64,000 nucleotides of DNA from CATOSP01 sp965197545 (GTDB lineage: Bacteria; Chloroflexota; Dehalococcoidia; Lucifugimonadales; UBA3495): contig CBDANJ010000008.1 in assembly GCA_965197545.1 (NCBI GenBank), positions 868,001 to 932,000 on the forward strand, written 5' to 3'. The notes below the pieces were generated by a model. That model was not told the DNA's origin and searched no databases. It saw only the letters and a program-made list of their open reading frames with translations. Made by a program: the position numbers and the translations under genes. Below, in pieces: positions 24,834 to 33,812 of the stretch. Position 1 is the first letter of the stretch. Every line of letters starts with the position of its first letter.

Positions 24834-26573
24834 TTAGTTGGTCTCGAAATACACGAACCGGAACTTCGGGATGGTCATCGGCACGAGGAAGTAGTCCCTG
24901 ACCTCCGGTTTGATTAGCACCTTGCGTTCTCGGCTGTGCCACAGGGGCACCCACGGAGCTTCGTCCACGATCTTCTGTTCGATGGTGTTGTAAATCTCGA
25001 ACCGCTTGGTCTGGTCCGGCTCGACCCTGGCCCGCTCTAGCAGCGAGTCCACTTCCGGGTTGTTGTAGGCGGTGTGGTTGTTCTTGCTTTCGCTGTGGAA
25101 CAGGATGTCCAGGAAGTTTTCCGGGTCCGGGTAGTCCGCTCCCCAGGCTACCGCGAAGAACTGGAACCTCCGCTGGTTCAGGTCTTGCAGGAAAGTCGCC
25201 CATTCCGTGTGCTCGATGTCGACGCGAATCCCCAGATTGACTTCCCATGCCTTCAACATCGCCTCGGTGCTGGGACCGACCGTGGCCCCGAAACTCCCGG
25301 GGATCGAAAGCACAATCGGAGGGAGGGAGTCCACGTCGGAGTAGCGGGACTCTGAAAGAAGCTGCTTGGCTTTCACCGGGTCGAAGTCGTACCCTCGGAG
25401 GTCCGGATTATAAGAAGGAAACCTCGGCGGGATGACACCCTTGGCAGGCAGGTTGAGGTCCTGCAAAACGGCCGTGGCGATCTCCTGTTTGTTGACGGCG
25501 TAGTTGATGGCCTGCCGGAACTTCAGGTCGTCAAAGGGAGGTTCGTTGACGTTCATCCCATAGTATGAGGTGCTGAAGGAAGAGGGAGCGGTGACTAGTT
25601 GGGCATTAAGTGGATCAGACGTGTCCTGGAGGCGTTCCAGGTCTGAGAGGGCAACGCCGGTGACGTGGATTTCATCGTTCTCATACATCAACATGTAGTC
25701 GCCGCCGCTCAGGATCAATTCCACCTCGTCGACGAAGGGAGGACCCGGGTGATAGTGATCGTTTCGGCCCAGTATCATCACCTCTCCCTGCTCATACCGG
25801 TCCAGCCTGAATGGACCGGAACCGTTAGGACTGAACAGCCAATCTTCGGGGTTGGCCTCAACGTGATCCCGGTCCAGGACGAAGCCGGTGGGGTAGGTGA
25901 GCTTGGCGATGAAATAGGCTTTTGGCGCGTCTATGGTAATCGCGATGGTCGAATCATCAACTACGCTGAGACCGGAAATCGATGCTGCTTCCCCTCTGAC
26001 CTTGGCGGAGACCCCCACGATGTCGCTCAGGTACTGCTCGGCGACCGGAGACTCGGTAGCCGGGTCGGCGGCACGCTCCAGAGACCAACGGAAGTCCTCA
26101 GCCGTGACGGGAGTCCCGTCATGGAATTTGGCTTCCGGGTGCATGTGGAAGGTGTACCTCAGCCCGTCGGAACTGATATCCCAGTCTTCCGCCATGTCGG
26201 GCACGATTTCGATATCGGGGCTGATGGTGACCAGCCCTGCGAATACTTCCTGGACATACGCGCCGGAAACGTTGTCGACGGTGAGATGAGGGTCCAGGGT
26301 CGGCGGGTCGGAGAAACGCAGGACAAGGCGTCCCCCGCGACGTCCATCGGAGGCCTGCGGACTGGCCATAGACTGTTCCTCGGGGGTAGGGGCGGTCTGC
26401 TCCGGGGCGCTGGCATCCGGCGCCACGGACGTGTTCGACTGGTCTGAAGAGGGCGGCTGGACTCCTCCGCCCGCCGGATCATCGGTGGAGGAGCAGGCCG
26501 GAAACGACGCCAGAGCCACACAGGCTAGTATCAACGTCAGCGCGTAGAGTGACCGAAATGAACGCTTAACCAT
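24834..26573 (-). CDS. ABC transporter substrate-binding lipoprotein, family 5 (oligopeptide type)
   Basis: A 579-residue binding protein. ATG 26573 begins a lipoprotein signal: MVKRSF, a hydrophobic core, then SFPACSS with the lipidated Cys. A Ser/Pro/Thr-rich linker follows (residues 30-75). The mature domain shows LVLRFSDPPTLDPHLTVDN, YTFHMHPEAKFHDGTPVTAE and NYAVNKQEIATAV, as in OppA/DppA. An AAGGCGG-like ribosome site is upstream. The frame stays open to 26945 but that part looks non-coding and has no signal peptide. It diverges from the ATPase genes across a 432-base promoter region. Confidence 0.9.
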   Translation of the reverse strand: MVKRSFRSLYALTLILACVALASFPACSSTDDPAGGGVQPPSSDQSNTSVAPDASAPEQTAPTPEEQSMASPQASDGRRGGRLVLRFSDPPTLDPHLTVDNVSGAYVQEVFAGLVTISPDIEIVPDMAEDWDISSDGLRYTFHMHPEAKFHDGTPVTAEDFRWSLERAADPATESPVAEQYLSDIVGVSAKVRGEAASISGLSVVDDSTIAITIDAPKAYFIAKLTYPTGFVLDRDHVEANPEDWLFSPNGSGPFRLDRYEQGEVMILGRNDHYHPGPPFVDEVELILSGGDYMLMYENDEIHVTGVALSDLERLQDTSDPLNAQLVTAPSSFSTSYYGMNVNEPPFDDLKFRQAINYAVNKQEIATAVLQDLNLPAKGVIPPRFPSYNPDLRGYDFDPVKAKQLLSESRYSDVDSLPPIVLSIPGSFGATVGPSTEAMLKAWEVNLGIRVDIEHTEWATFLQDLNQRRFQFFAVAWGADYPDPENFLDILFHSESKNNHTAYNNPEVDSLLERARVEPDQTKRFEIYNTIEQKIVDEAPWVPLWHSRERKVLIKPEVRDYFLVPMTIPKFRFVYFETN

Positions 26574-26838
26574 GCTATCCGCCTTCTTGTTGCCCGGAGA
26601 ATGACTGGGCCGCGAGTAGCGGCAGTAAAGATCGTCTACCACGTTAATTCTAGTTAGTCTCTGGCACAAGTTGCAACGCAATTCGCCGGTCAATGGGAGG
26701 CATCTCAATAACAGGAGATGTTTTGACACGCCCGGGATCCCCCCGCGCTGGTGCAACGCTCTCTCCTCATTAGGATGGGAATTGACGCGCGGCTGATCGA
26801 ACGGTGCAATATTCTCCGATAATCCCTCGACCCTGTTA

Positions 26839-26886
26839 TCACCAAGTAGGCCGGTATTGACTTGGTGACAATTGATAGTATATATT
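26839..26886 (+). promoter_or_regulatory. Probable promoter and operator of the ABC ATPase genes
   Basis: TTGACT (26857-26862) and TATATT (26881-26886) are 18 bases apart, pointing at the TTG start at 27006. The -35 box overlaps one arm of an inverted repeat, TCACCAAGT (26839-26847) and ACTTGGTGA (26860-26868), a plausible repressor site. It sits in the divergent gap with the binding-protein gene; the rest of 26574-27005 holds nothing recognisable. Confidence 0.5.
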
Positions 26887-27005
26887 TCGGCAGATTCAAG
26901 GCTGGGCGAATGCGCCCGGACAACAGTGATTACCTTGGTTCCCAAACAGGTTTCCGATACCCGACACGAATAAGAAGGGCGGCGAGGTCCCGCGAGGAGG
27001 TCTAG

Positions 27006-28118
27006 TTGGCAGAACTGCTAGAGGTAAGAGACCTTAGGACCTACTTTTACACCTTTGAGGGTGTGGTGAAGGCCGTAGACGGGGTCTCGTACGAGCTGGA
27101 AGAGGGCGAGACCCTTGGCCTGGTGGGGGAGAGCGGCTGCGGCAAGAGCGTAAGCGCCTTGTCGGTGATGCGGCTGATCCCAGACCCGCCGGGGAGGATC
27201 GTCGACGGGGAGATACTCTTCGAGAACGAAGACATCCTGAAGATCGACATGGACGACATGCGGCAGATCAGAGGCGGGAAGATCTCGATGGTCTTCCAGG
27301 AGCCGATGACGTCGCTAAACCCGGTTTTGACGGTGGAGAAGCAGCTAACTGAGACGCTTCAACTGCACATGGGGATGAACCGTGACGAGTCGCGCCGTGA
27401 GGGGGTTGATCTGCTGGCGCGGGTGGGCATTCCCGACCCTGAGCGGCGAATCAAGCAGTACCCGCACCAATTCAGCGGCGGGATGCGCCAGCGCGTCATG
27501 ATCGCGATGGCATTGAGTTGCAACCCGAAGCTGATCATCGCCGACGAGCCGACGACGGCGTTGGACGTGACGATTCAGGCGCAGATTCTGGAGTTGATGA
27601 AGTCACTGACCAGCGAGTTTGGGGTGGCGCTGATAGTGATCACCCACAACCTGGGAGTGGTGGCCCGGTACGCGGACCGTGTGAACATCATGTACGCGGG
27701 TAAGATCATCGAGCGAGGGACGGCGCAGGAGATCTACTCGAAGCCGATGCACCCGTACACGGTGGGGCTACTGAACTCAGTGCCGAGGCTGGACCAGCCT
27801 AGGCGCGCCAAGCTGGACCCGATCGAAGGGCAGCCGCCGGACCTGGTGAACCTGGCCCCTGGGTGCTCGTTCCGTGGCCGGTGCCGGTGGGCGGTGGACA
27901 AGTGCTCGCAGGAGATACCGCCGTTGATGGCGACGGGAGAGGGGCACTGGTCGGCGTGCTGGCGGATCGAGGAGATGGACGCGCTGGTGGAGGAGTACCG
28001 CAGGGAGCGGGGCTTGGTAGTGGAAGAAGAGACGGCGGCGATGGAAGCCGCGGAGATGCAAGCTGCGGAGATGCAAGCCGCGGCGGCGGCTGAAGCGCAG
28101 GCAGGGGAGAACGATTAG
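27006..28118 (+). CDS. ABC transporter ATP-binding protein, DppD/OppD type
   Basis: Energises a peptide-type importer; 370 residues. Walker A is GESGCGKS near residue 41, the Q loop is MVFQEPMTSLNPVL, the signature is FSGGMRQRV, and Walker B with switch is LIIADEPTTALDVT then ITHNLGVV. The oligopeptide C-terminal domain follows, with the Cys motif GCSFRGRCRWAVDKCSQEIP that in some members binds an Fe-S cluster. The tail is an unusual Ala/Glu/Met-rich repeat (AAEMQAAEMQ). TTG 27006 is used because GAGGAGG lies just upstream. Codons here favour NNG endings far more than in neighbouring genes. Confidence 0.93.
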   Translation: MAELLEVRDLRTYFYTFEGVVKAVDGVSYELEEGETLGLVGESGCGKSVSALSVMRLIPDPPGRIVDGEILFENEDILKIDMDDMRQIRGGKISMVFQEPMTSLNPVLTVEKQLTETLQLHMGMNRDESRREGVDLLARVGIPDPERRIKQYPHQFSGGMRQRVMIAMALSCNPKLIIADEPTTALDVTIQAQILELMKSLTSEFGVALIVITHNLGVVARYADRVNIMYAGKIIERGTAQEIYSKPMHPYTVGLLNSVPRLDQPRRAKLDPIEGQPPDLVNLAPGCSFRGRCRWAVDKCSQEIPPLMATGEGHWSACWRIEEMDALVEEYRRERGLVVEEETAAMEAAEMQAAEMQAAAAAEAQAGEND

Positions 28119-28120
28119 CG

Positions 28121-29164
28121 ATGACGACGACGCCAGAGACCCAGGCGCAAGGAGCCACGGCATCGAGGGACGATGATGTACTACTTGAGGTGAAGAACCT
28201 GAAGATGTACTTCCCGGTGAGTTCGGGGTTGGTGTTCCAGAAGACGGTGGCGTACATCAAGGCGGTGGACGGCATCAGCTTCACGGTGAAGCGCGGAGAG
28301 ACGTTGGGGTTGGTGGGAGAGAGCGGCTGCGGGAAGACGACGACAGGGCGGTGCATCCTGCAGCTATACAAGCCAACGGATGGACAGGTGCTGTTCGAAG
28401 GGCAGGACCTGACGAGCCTGTCGACGCGGCAGATGCGGGAGAAGCGGCGTGAGATGCAGGTGATCTTCCAGGACCCGTACAGCTCGCTGAACCCGAGGAT
28501 GACGGCGGGGAACATCATAGGAGAGCCGTTGATCGTTCACGGGCTGGTGCATGGGAAGGCTGAGTACCGGGAGCGGGTTGCGGACCTGTTGCAGAACGTG
28601 GGACTGAACCCGTACATGGCGGACCGGTTCCCCCACGAGTTCAGCGGGGGGCAGAGGCAGAGGATCGGGGTTGCGCGCGCGTTGTCGGTGGGGCCGAAGT
28701 TCATCGTGGCGGACGAGCCGGTGTCGGCGTTGGACGTGTCGATTCAGGCGCAGATCATCAACCTGCTGGAGGACCTGCAGGAGCAGTTCGGGTTGACCTA
28801 CCTGTTCATCGCCCACGACCTGTCGGTGGTGAGGCACATCAGCGACCGTGTGGGAGTGATGTACCTGGGCCACCTTATGGAGCTGGCGGAGCGGAACGAG
28901 ATCTACGTGAACCCGCTCCACCCGTACACGAGGGCGCTGTTGTCGGCGGTGCCGATACCTGACCCGGTCATCGACGCGCAAAGGGAGCGGATCTTGCTGA
29001 CGGGAGAGGTGCCGAGTCCGCTGAACCCGCCGAGCGGGTGCGTGTTCCACCCCAGGTGTCCGATAGCCAACGACGACTGTCAGAGGCATCTACCGGAGCT
29101 GAGGGAAGTGGAACCCAACCACTGGGCGGCCTGCATCCGGGCCGACGGCTACGGCGCGTTCTAA
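28121..29164 (+). CDS. ABC transporter ATP-binding protein, DppF/OppF type
   Basis: Partner ATPase of the peptide-type importer; 347 residues. Walker A GESGCGKTTTGR near 66, Q loop VIFQDPYSSLNPRM, signature FSGGQRQRIGVARAL, Walker B FIVADEPVSALDVS and ITHN-equivalent IAHDLSVV. The C-terminal region has CVFHPRCPIANDDCQ, the OppF Cys motif. It starts two bases after the stop of the DppD-type gene, so the pair is one operon, and it ends just before a strong terminator. No permease gene is adjacent; those at 7858-9906 are the nearest candidates. Confidence 0.93.
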   Translation: MTTTPETQAQGATASRDDDVLLEVKNLKMYFPVSSGLVFQKTVAYIKAVDGISFTVKRGETLGLVGESGCGKTTTGRCILQLYKPTDGQVLFEGQDLTSLSTRQMREKRREMQVIFQDPYSSLNPRMTAGNIIGEPLIVHGLVHGKAEYRERVADLLQNVGLNPYMADRFPHEFSGGQRQRIGVARALSVGPKFIVADEPVSALDVSIQAQIINLLEDLQEQFGLTYLFIAHDLSVVRHISDRVGVMYLGHLMELAERNEIYVNPLHPYTRALLSAVPIPDPVIDAQRERILLTGEVPSPLNPPSGCVFHPRCPIANDDCQRHLPELREVEPNHWAACIRADGYGAF

Positions 29165-29191
29165 CCCGACGCCCCAACTAGAGTTAGATCA

Positions 29192-29232
29192 ATGGAAGAC
29201 GCCCCGATTGTGCCGGGGCGTCTTCCATTTTT
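29192..29232 (+). terminator. Strong intrinsic terminator after the ATPase operon
   Basis: A perfect 15-bp stem (29192-29206 with 29214-29228) around a 7-base loop is followed by a run of T. It lies 28 bases after the stop of the DppF-type gene. Confidence 0.9.
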
Positions 29233-29317
29233 CAATACCCTCTGCCCCAACCAGAAACCCCACCCCATCCCGGCAATCAACCCCAGGATGGGGCCAGGAC
29301 CCTTTCCCCCACCTTTG

Positions 29318-29405
29318 ATTAAGGGAGAGAAATCCCCCTTAATCCCCCTTTTGCGAAAGGGGGAGACGCGGGAATGGCCGCACTTTCGCAAAAGGGGGAG
29401 ATTGG
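29318..29405. repeat. Dispersed C5/G5 hairpin repeat
   Basis: Two units of the CCCCCTTTTGCGAAAGGGGG type hairpin, the second inverted (TTTCGCAAAAGGGGGAG at about 29384-29400). The same core is inside the MITEs and at 32540-32592, 45848-45985 and 49750-49830. No gene is seen in 29233-29563. Confidence 0.75.
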
Positions 29406-29563
29406 CGTTGAGGGCCGACTATTGAAATACTCTGCTCTCGCCATCGGGAGATGTTGACGCCGGTCGAGTTAAGAGCGCGTCAAAACTCCCGGCCCCAATC
29501 TCCCTGGGAACTGCGCGGAATGGATATGGGCCAAACCAGTCTGAAGCGCTCTGACGGAGACCT

Positions 29564-30679
29564 TCAGGGAGTCCTGCGCCGGGTCAGGACCACGGTGGCG
29601 TCTCCCTCAGCGGTCCGCTGGCCGCGCTGGTTCTCGCACCACACCGACAGGTCGGCCAGGTGACGTCCGCCCTCGCGGCGCAGCCCTTCCACCCTTCCAA
29701 GACACCATGTCACGTCGCCGTAAATGTTGGGCAGGACCAAAGACACTCTCAAAGAGGACAGGAAGCCCTGGTCGCCCATCCAGTTGGTCAACAGGTTGCT
29801 CACCCAGGAAACCCTGTCGATTCCCGCATCGTGAGCCGCCGGGAAGCCGAACGCCTGGGCCACATCGTCCCGCACCATGGATGATTCCCAACTCTCCCAT
29901 GAGCCGGTCGAAGGGTCCGGAAACGCCGCATCAGGATGACGCTGCCGGTGGCGCAAGAACTGCTTGAAACCAAGGGCCGGCCTGGTGGCGCAAATGAACT
30001 GGACCACTTCTTCCGAGGTCAGCGGACCGCGGACGATTGCGGGCAAGGTGTCGCCCGGACTGAGGCTGTCCCAGTATCTCGGCACAGGTCCCCGGACCCG
30101 TTCCGAATCGTAATCGTCCTCCACCGCTCTCGCCTCTTCCGGGCTGAACACGTACTTTTGAACTAGGCTGTACTTGCCTGCCTGGACCGCGGCGTTGCGA
30201 CGAGTCCGAATGATGGTGGACTCGGCTCTCGCAACGGGCTTGCCAGCACCGTCGGAATAGGCGGTCTCGAAGGTCTGGAGGAACATTGGGCCGCAGAACC
30301 GGCCCTGCTTCTCCTCTACGTCCAGCAGGCGCGATTCGGCGGAAACCCTTTCGCCCGGCGTGAGCCACCGTCGAAACTCCCAGGAGACTCCACCGTATAG
30401 AACGTGGAGTCCCGGAAAGTTCAAAGACGGGGTGGTGTCGTCAACGGAGTAGAGCCACAGGGGCGGGGCGGCGGGCCTACCCAGCACGCTTGTAGCAGCG
30501 TAGATGGGGTCCAACCACAGGGGGTTCCGGTCTCCGATGCTCTTGACCCACCGGTTGATAGCCGGATGGCTGACCAGCGTGTTGTGCTGGACTCGGCGCA
30601 GGGGAACGCCGATCATCGACCGGGCTTCGGCCAACTCGGCGGGACCGATGGGAGGGTCCGCCCCAAGTGAGAGGGTCAT
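29564..30679 (-). CDS. MaoC/FAS1-like hot-dog dehydratase, paralogue 2
   Basis: A 371-residue protein with two hot-dog domains: an N-terminal FAS1-like dehydratase half (PAINRWVKSIGDRNPLWLDP, about 35-55) and a C-terminal MaoC-like half. Such proteins hydrate or dehydrate acyl-CoA thioesters (mesaconyl-CoA or 3-hydroxyacyl-CoA hydratase type). The expected MaoC catalytic Asp/His segment is only partly recognisable (AAHDAGIDRVSW), so activity is not certain. The ATG overlaps the stop of the upstream paralogue by four bases, showing translational coupling. The two are distant homologues of each other along their length. Confidence 0.75.
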   Translation of the reverse strand: MTLSLGADPPIGPAELAEARSMIGVPLRRVQHNTLVSHPAINRWVKSIGDRNPLWLDPIYAATSVLGRPAAPPLWLYSVDDTTPSLNFPGLHVLYGGVSWEFRRWLTPGERVSAESRLLDVEEKQGRFCGPMFLQTFETAYSDGAGKPVARAESTIIRTRRNAAVQAGKYSLVQKYVFSPEEARAVEDDYDSERVRGPVPRYWDSLSPGDTLPAIVRGPLTSEEVVQFICATRPALGFKQFLRHRQRHPDAAFPDPSTGSWESWESSMVRDDVAQAFGFPAAHDAGIDRVSWVSNLLTNWMGDQGFLSSLRVSLVLPNIYGDVTWCLGRVEGLRREGGRHLADLSVWCENQRGQRTAEGDATVVLTRRRTP

Positions 30680-31848
30680 CGGCTAGCCCGGGAGGGCAGC
30701 GAAATCACCGCAATTCCGGGCATGGTGATCTCATCCCTCTGGTTGATGGCCCAGGCGCTGCACTCCACGTAGTGATGTCCGTCCTCAATCCACTTCCGTT
30801 CGACGCGGCCCCTTATCCGGGTAACGTCGCCAACGATATTGGGCCTGCGCAAGAAGGCCGAAAGGCGGGTCAGGAAGGCGTCGTCTCCCATCCAGTCGGT
30901 GAAGTAGCGGCAGAGCCAGGAAGCCCGTTGCGGCCCCATGTCATACACTCCCGGCATCCCGACCTCCCTGGCCATGTACCCTTCCCAGTGGCCCCGGTGG
31001 GGATGGTCTTGCATTCCGGTCTCGGGGTTGACATAGGTGTCCGCCGGGTGTCTGCGCCGGTTGTGGAGTTGGTACACGTGGGCGCCGTTGTGGGCCACGG
31101 CCTCAGCGTTGAGGGCCCCGGAATCGGTGAAGCTGCCGGTGAATGCGATATCCGATATCCGTAGGGGCCCGTAGACTACCGGGGCCATCTCGTCTCCCTC
31201 GGATAGGTCTTCCCAATACCGGGGAAGGTTGCCCCGGACCTTTTCAGCTAGCTGCTCTTGCTCGACGGCGGCCAACTGTTCCGGTGACCAGCGTTGGGGC
31301 TGGGCCTCGTAGTTCATGCCTCCGCTCGCCCTGCGGCGCGGGGTCCTCATGTGATGGGGGCGGGTACGGGCTACGACGAACCCGTCCTGGCGAGTGCAGG
31401 TCACGCCGCTAATCTGAAGGATCATCCGAGGTACGGCGCGGCCTCGTTTTTCCACGGCATCGGCCAGTTGGCCCCGCTGGGTAATTACGTCGCCGGGGCG
31501 CATGACATCGAAGAACTCCCACTCGATTCCGGCGTAAATCCACTGGATGCCCCGCAGTCCGGGGGCGATGATGGCCTGGCCGACCATTGCGGGCGGGGCG
31601 ATGATTCCTCTCCATCTGCTGGCCGCAGCGTGGGCGGGGTCGAGGAACAGCGGGTTTTCGCTGCCCATGTAGTTGCAGAAGTCGCGGATATTGTCTTCGG
31701 TAATCTCTATCGTAGCACGGGCGCCCCGGTAGTCGACGCCGATGAGCCTGCGGGCCTCTTCCAGGCTGTTTTCGTCCAGGCCCGGAGCTTGGGTCTCCAC
31801 GCTGTACGCCTGGTCTTTTAGCTGGACCACACTGTCTGGCTCGGCCAT
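30676..31848 (-). CDS. MaoC/FAS1-like hot-dog dehydratase, paralogue 1
   Basis: A 390-residue protein with an N-terminal FAS1-like dehydratase half (TEDNIRDFCNYMGSENPLFL, about 48-68) and a C-terminal half with VYDMGPQRASWLCRYFTDWM. In the family these enzymes act on enoyl- or hydroxyacyl-CoA. It shares motifs with the following gene (MGDQ/MGDD-FL, RRPNIVGDVT versus VLPNIYGDVT), so the pair arose by duplication and may form a heteromer. A GAAGGT ribosome site and a TATAAT promoter box lie upstream. Pairs like this are frequent in Chloroflexota with acyl-CoA catabolism. Confidence 0.75.
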   Translation of the reverse strand: MAEPDSVVQLKDQAYSVETQAPGLDENSLEEARRLIGVDYRGARATIEITEDNIRDFCNYMGSENPLFLDPAHAAASRWRGIIAPPAMVGQAIIAPGLRGIQWIYAGIEWEFFDVMRPGDVITQRGQLADAVEKRGRAVPRMILQISGVTCTRQDGFVVARTRPHHMRTPRRRASGGMNYEAQPQRWSPEQLAAVEQEQLAEKVRGNLPRYWEDLSEGDEMAPVVYGPLRISDIAFTGSFTDSGALNAEAVAHNGAHVYQLHNRRRHPADTYVNPETGMQDHPHRGHWEGYMAREVGMPGVYDMGPQRASWLCRYFTDWMGDDAFLTRLSAFLRRPNIVGDVTRIRGRVERKWIEDGHHYVECSAWAINQRDEITMPGIAVISLPSRASR

Positions 31849-31905
31849 GCGGTTTTACCTTCGCTTGACGCGCGGAAGAATTGATTTGGGAAAACTCCGG
31901 CCAGA

Positions 31906-31911
31906 ATTATA
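31906..31911 (-). promoter_or_regulatory. Probable -10 box of the dehydratase operon
   Basis: On the minus strand TATAAT lies 58 bases before the ATG at 31848. No good -35 hexamer is at the usual distance. The rest of 31912-32535 has no recognised gene. Confidence 0.45.
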
Positions 31912-32539
31912 GCAGACGATGGCGCATCCTCCGGCCTTTTGCGGCTCGAAGGCTGGTTCAATAGCATATTGAGCGGTCCCATAGTCACTCCGGTTAAGGC
32001 CGGGGTGCAGGGTTTTCGAATTTCGTTTAGTTCTGTGGAGCAGGTGAGGGTTGTGGGGATGGCCCGGAGGCGGAGATCCGGGCTTGGGCATTCCATGAGT
32101 TCACAGAGCGTGCGGGCGGCGGATATGCGGAGAGTCGTTGGAGGCCGGGCGGAGAGCTTGGAGTTTTTTTCTGATGAGACAGACCGGGACATTTAGGGAC
32201 ATGGGCCTTCTTGCGGGAACCGGGTCTCGGGTCACCGGCGGATGTTGGGTGATATAGAGTGATATTGATGATAGATAAGTGAAAGACGGAATGGGAAGGG
32301 GGAAATGTCAGTTGGGAGGCGGGACGCCACCGCGCTGATGGTTTAGGACGGTCGCGAATGTCTTGGATTTGGAGGAAGGGTGTAGTCGGGAGCTTGAGAC
32401 AGTTGCCAATCAAGCAGACAACCGCGCTAGTTTTGGGTGGAGCGAAGCCGCCGGAGTCGTTGTGCGCCTGGAAAGAGACTCGGCCTTAGGATTAGTGACA
32501 TGTAACCGGGCAAATTATTCTCGATTCTCGCGGACTTAG

Positions 32540-32592
32540 ACCCGAGGAGGGGGGAAATCCCCCTTAATCCCCCTTTTGCGAAAGGGGAAGAA
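32540..32592. repeat. Dispersed C5/G5 hairpin repeat
   Basis: GGGGAAATCCCCCTTAATCC followed by CCCTTTTGCGAAAGGGGAAG: another copy of the hairpin repeat seen at 29318, placed before the tRNA cluster. Confidence 0.7.
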
Positions 32593-32661
32593 TGGTCTTG
32601 TGGGCGGACGATTGAAACGCCCCGCCGTGGGCGGTTTGCCGGTGTGCCTGAGTGTGACACG

Positions 32662-32670
32662 TGGTATAAT
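32662..32670 (+). promoter_or_regulatory. Extended -10 promoter of the tRNA cluster
   Basis: TGGTATAAT, an extended -10 box with perfect TATAAT, ends 17 bases before the tRNA-Leu 5' end. No clear -35 box, as expected for the extended type. Confidence 0.65.
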
Positions 32671-32687
32671 GCGTTTCTCGCTAATAG

Positions 32688-32774
32688 GCCGAGGTGGTGG
32701 AATTGGTAGACACGCGGTCTTGAGGGGGCCGTGGGCATTCGCCTGTGTGGGTTCAAATCCCGCCCTCGGCACCA
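32688..32774 (+). tRNA. tRNA-Leu (anticodon GAG)
   Basis: Acceptor GCCGAGG/CCTCGGC, anticodon stem CGGTC/GGCCG around TTGAGGG (anticodon GAG), long class II variable arm, T arm with GGTTCAAATCC, discriminator A and encoded CCA. Confidence 0.95.
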
Positions 32775-32804
32775 AAACTATCAAGCCGGGGTCTCTGAAA
32801 TCGG

Positions 32805-32880
32805 GGCGACGTAGCCAAGCGGTTAAGGCGGAGGTCTGCAAAACCTCTATTCGGCGGTTCGAATCCGCCCGTCGCCTCCA
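32805..32880 (+). tRNA. tRNA-Cys (anticodon GCA)
   Basis: Acceptor GGCGACG/CGTCGCC, anticodon loop CTGCAAA (anticodon GCA), T arm GGCGG TTCGAAT CCGCC, discriminator T (U73, typical of tRNA-Cys) and encoded CCA. Confidence 0.95.
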
Positions 32881-32994
32881 ATTCAACCCCACCTCTCTCC
32901 TACGAGTGTCTGGTAGCCCTTATAACCCGATTCAAACCCTCGTATCGACGCCTGTCGGTCCTTTGGATTTCCAGTAATTTCCTCCAACCAGACT

Positions 32995-33080
32995 GCCGGG
33001 GTGGCGGAACGGTAGACGCGGCGGACTTAAAATCCGCTACCTTCGCGGGTGTGTGGGTTCGAGTCCCTCCCCCGGCACCA
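32995..33080 (+). tRNA. tRNA-Leu (anticodon TAA)
   Basis: Acceptor GCCGGGG/CCCCGGC, anticodon stem GCGGA/TCCGC around CTTAAAA (anticodon TAA), class II variable arm, T loop TTCGAGT, discriminator A and encoded CCA. Confidence 0.95.
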
Positions 33081-33091
33081 ACTCACCTTCA

Positions 33092-33580
33092 CTAGTTCCC
33101 CGTCTCTATGGGCTCCCCCGGGATCACGCCTTGGACCAGCGGGGCCAGCAATTCGGCGATGCGCCTTGGGGCGAAGACCTCTTTGCTGGATGATAGCTCG
33201 TCCAGGGACCACCAGCGGTGAACGCTGGCCTCCTCCCGCTCCGCCGGTTCCATCCCTTCGGAAGACACCTGGAAATGTGGAGTGCGCAGCAGGAAAAACC
33301 TCTCCCTGGCGTCATACAGCATTTCGTTCCAGCGAAACACGTGGCTTCTCGACCAGACCCAGGGGCCCAATTCTGAGACAACGAGGCCTGTCTCTTCCCG
33401 GAGTTCCCGAAGTGCGGCTTCTTCGTAGGTCTCGCCCGGTTTTAGGCCTCCTCCCGGCGTGATCCATACGTTCAACGTCTCCCACTTGAACAAGAGGACG
33501 CGGTCTTGCTTGTCGATCAGCACCACACGGCCAGACGGGCGTGGCCTGGGAGCTTGCTCTGGTGTTCTGGACGCGCACAT
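33092..33580 (-). CDS. Nudix hydrolase
   Basis: Hydrolyses a nucleoside diphosphate linked to another group. 162 residues from ATG 33580, which has AGGAAG seven bases upstream; the frame is open for 37 more codons without a better start. The Nudix box GX5EX7REUXEEXGU is complete at residues 44-66 (GGGLKPGETYEEAALRELRE then ETGL), so the metal-binding glutamates are present. The surrounding strands (VVLIDKQDRVLLFKWE) fit. It converges on the tRNA cluster. The substrate cannot be told from sequence. Confidence 0.88.
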   Translation of the reverse strand: MCASRTPEQAPRPRPSGRVVLIDKQDRVLLFKWETLNVWITPGGGLKPGETYEEAALRELREETGLVVSELGPWVWSRSHVFRWNEMLYDARERFFLLRTPHFQVSSEGMEPAEREEASVHRWWSLDELSSSKEVFAPRRIAELLAPLVQGVIPGEPIETGN

Positions 33581-33812
33581 GTCTATCTTCCTGTCATGTG
33601 TCCGGGAACCAGGGATGCGGAACGCGCATAGAGATGAACTGGGCGCGCAATGAGGTGTTGGGTGGGGAGCAATCGGAAGCGCGGGCGACATTGACGGGGT
33701 GATTAGGCGGACGGCCTGCCTCCGCCGCGTGTTGGCTGAGGGCTGGCCGCAGTTATACTAGGCAGATTGATGAGGACCTAAGTAAGGGCTCACGGCCCTA
33801 CTCTTCGTTCAC

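Noticed and set aside
26574..26945. N-terminal extension of the second binding protein
   Set aside because: The lipoprotein signal starts at 26573 with a ribosome site; the extension looks non-coding and would bury the signal peptide.
30667..31821. Plus-strand frames opposite the dehydratase pair
   Set aside because: Shadow translations without ribosome sites or domains.
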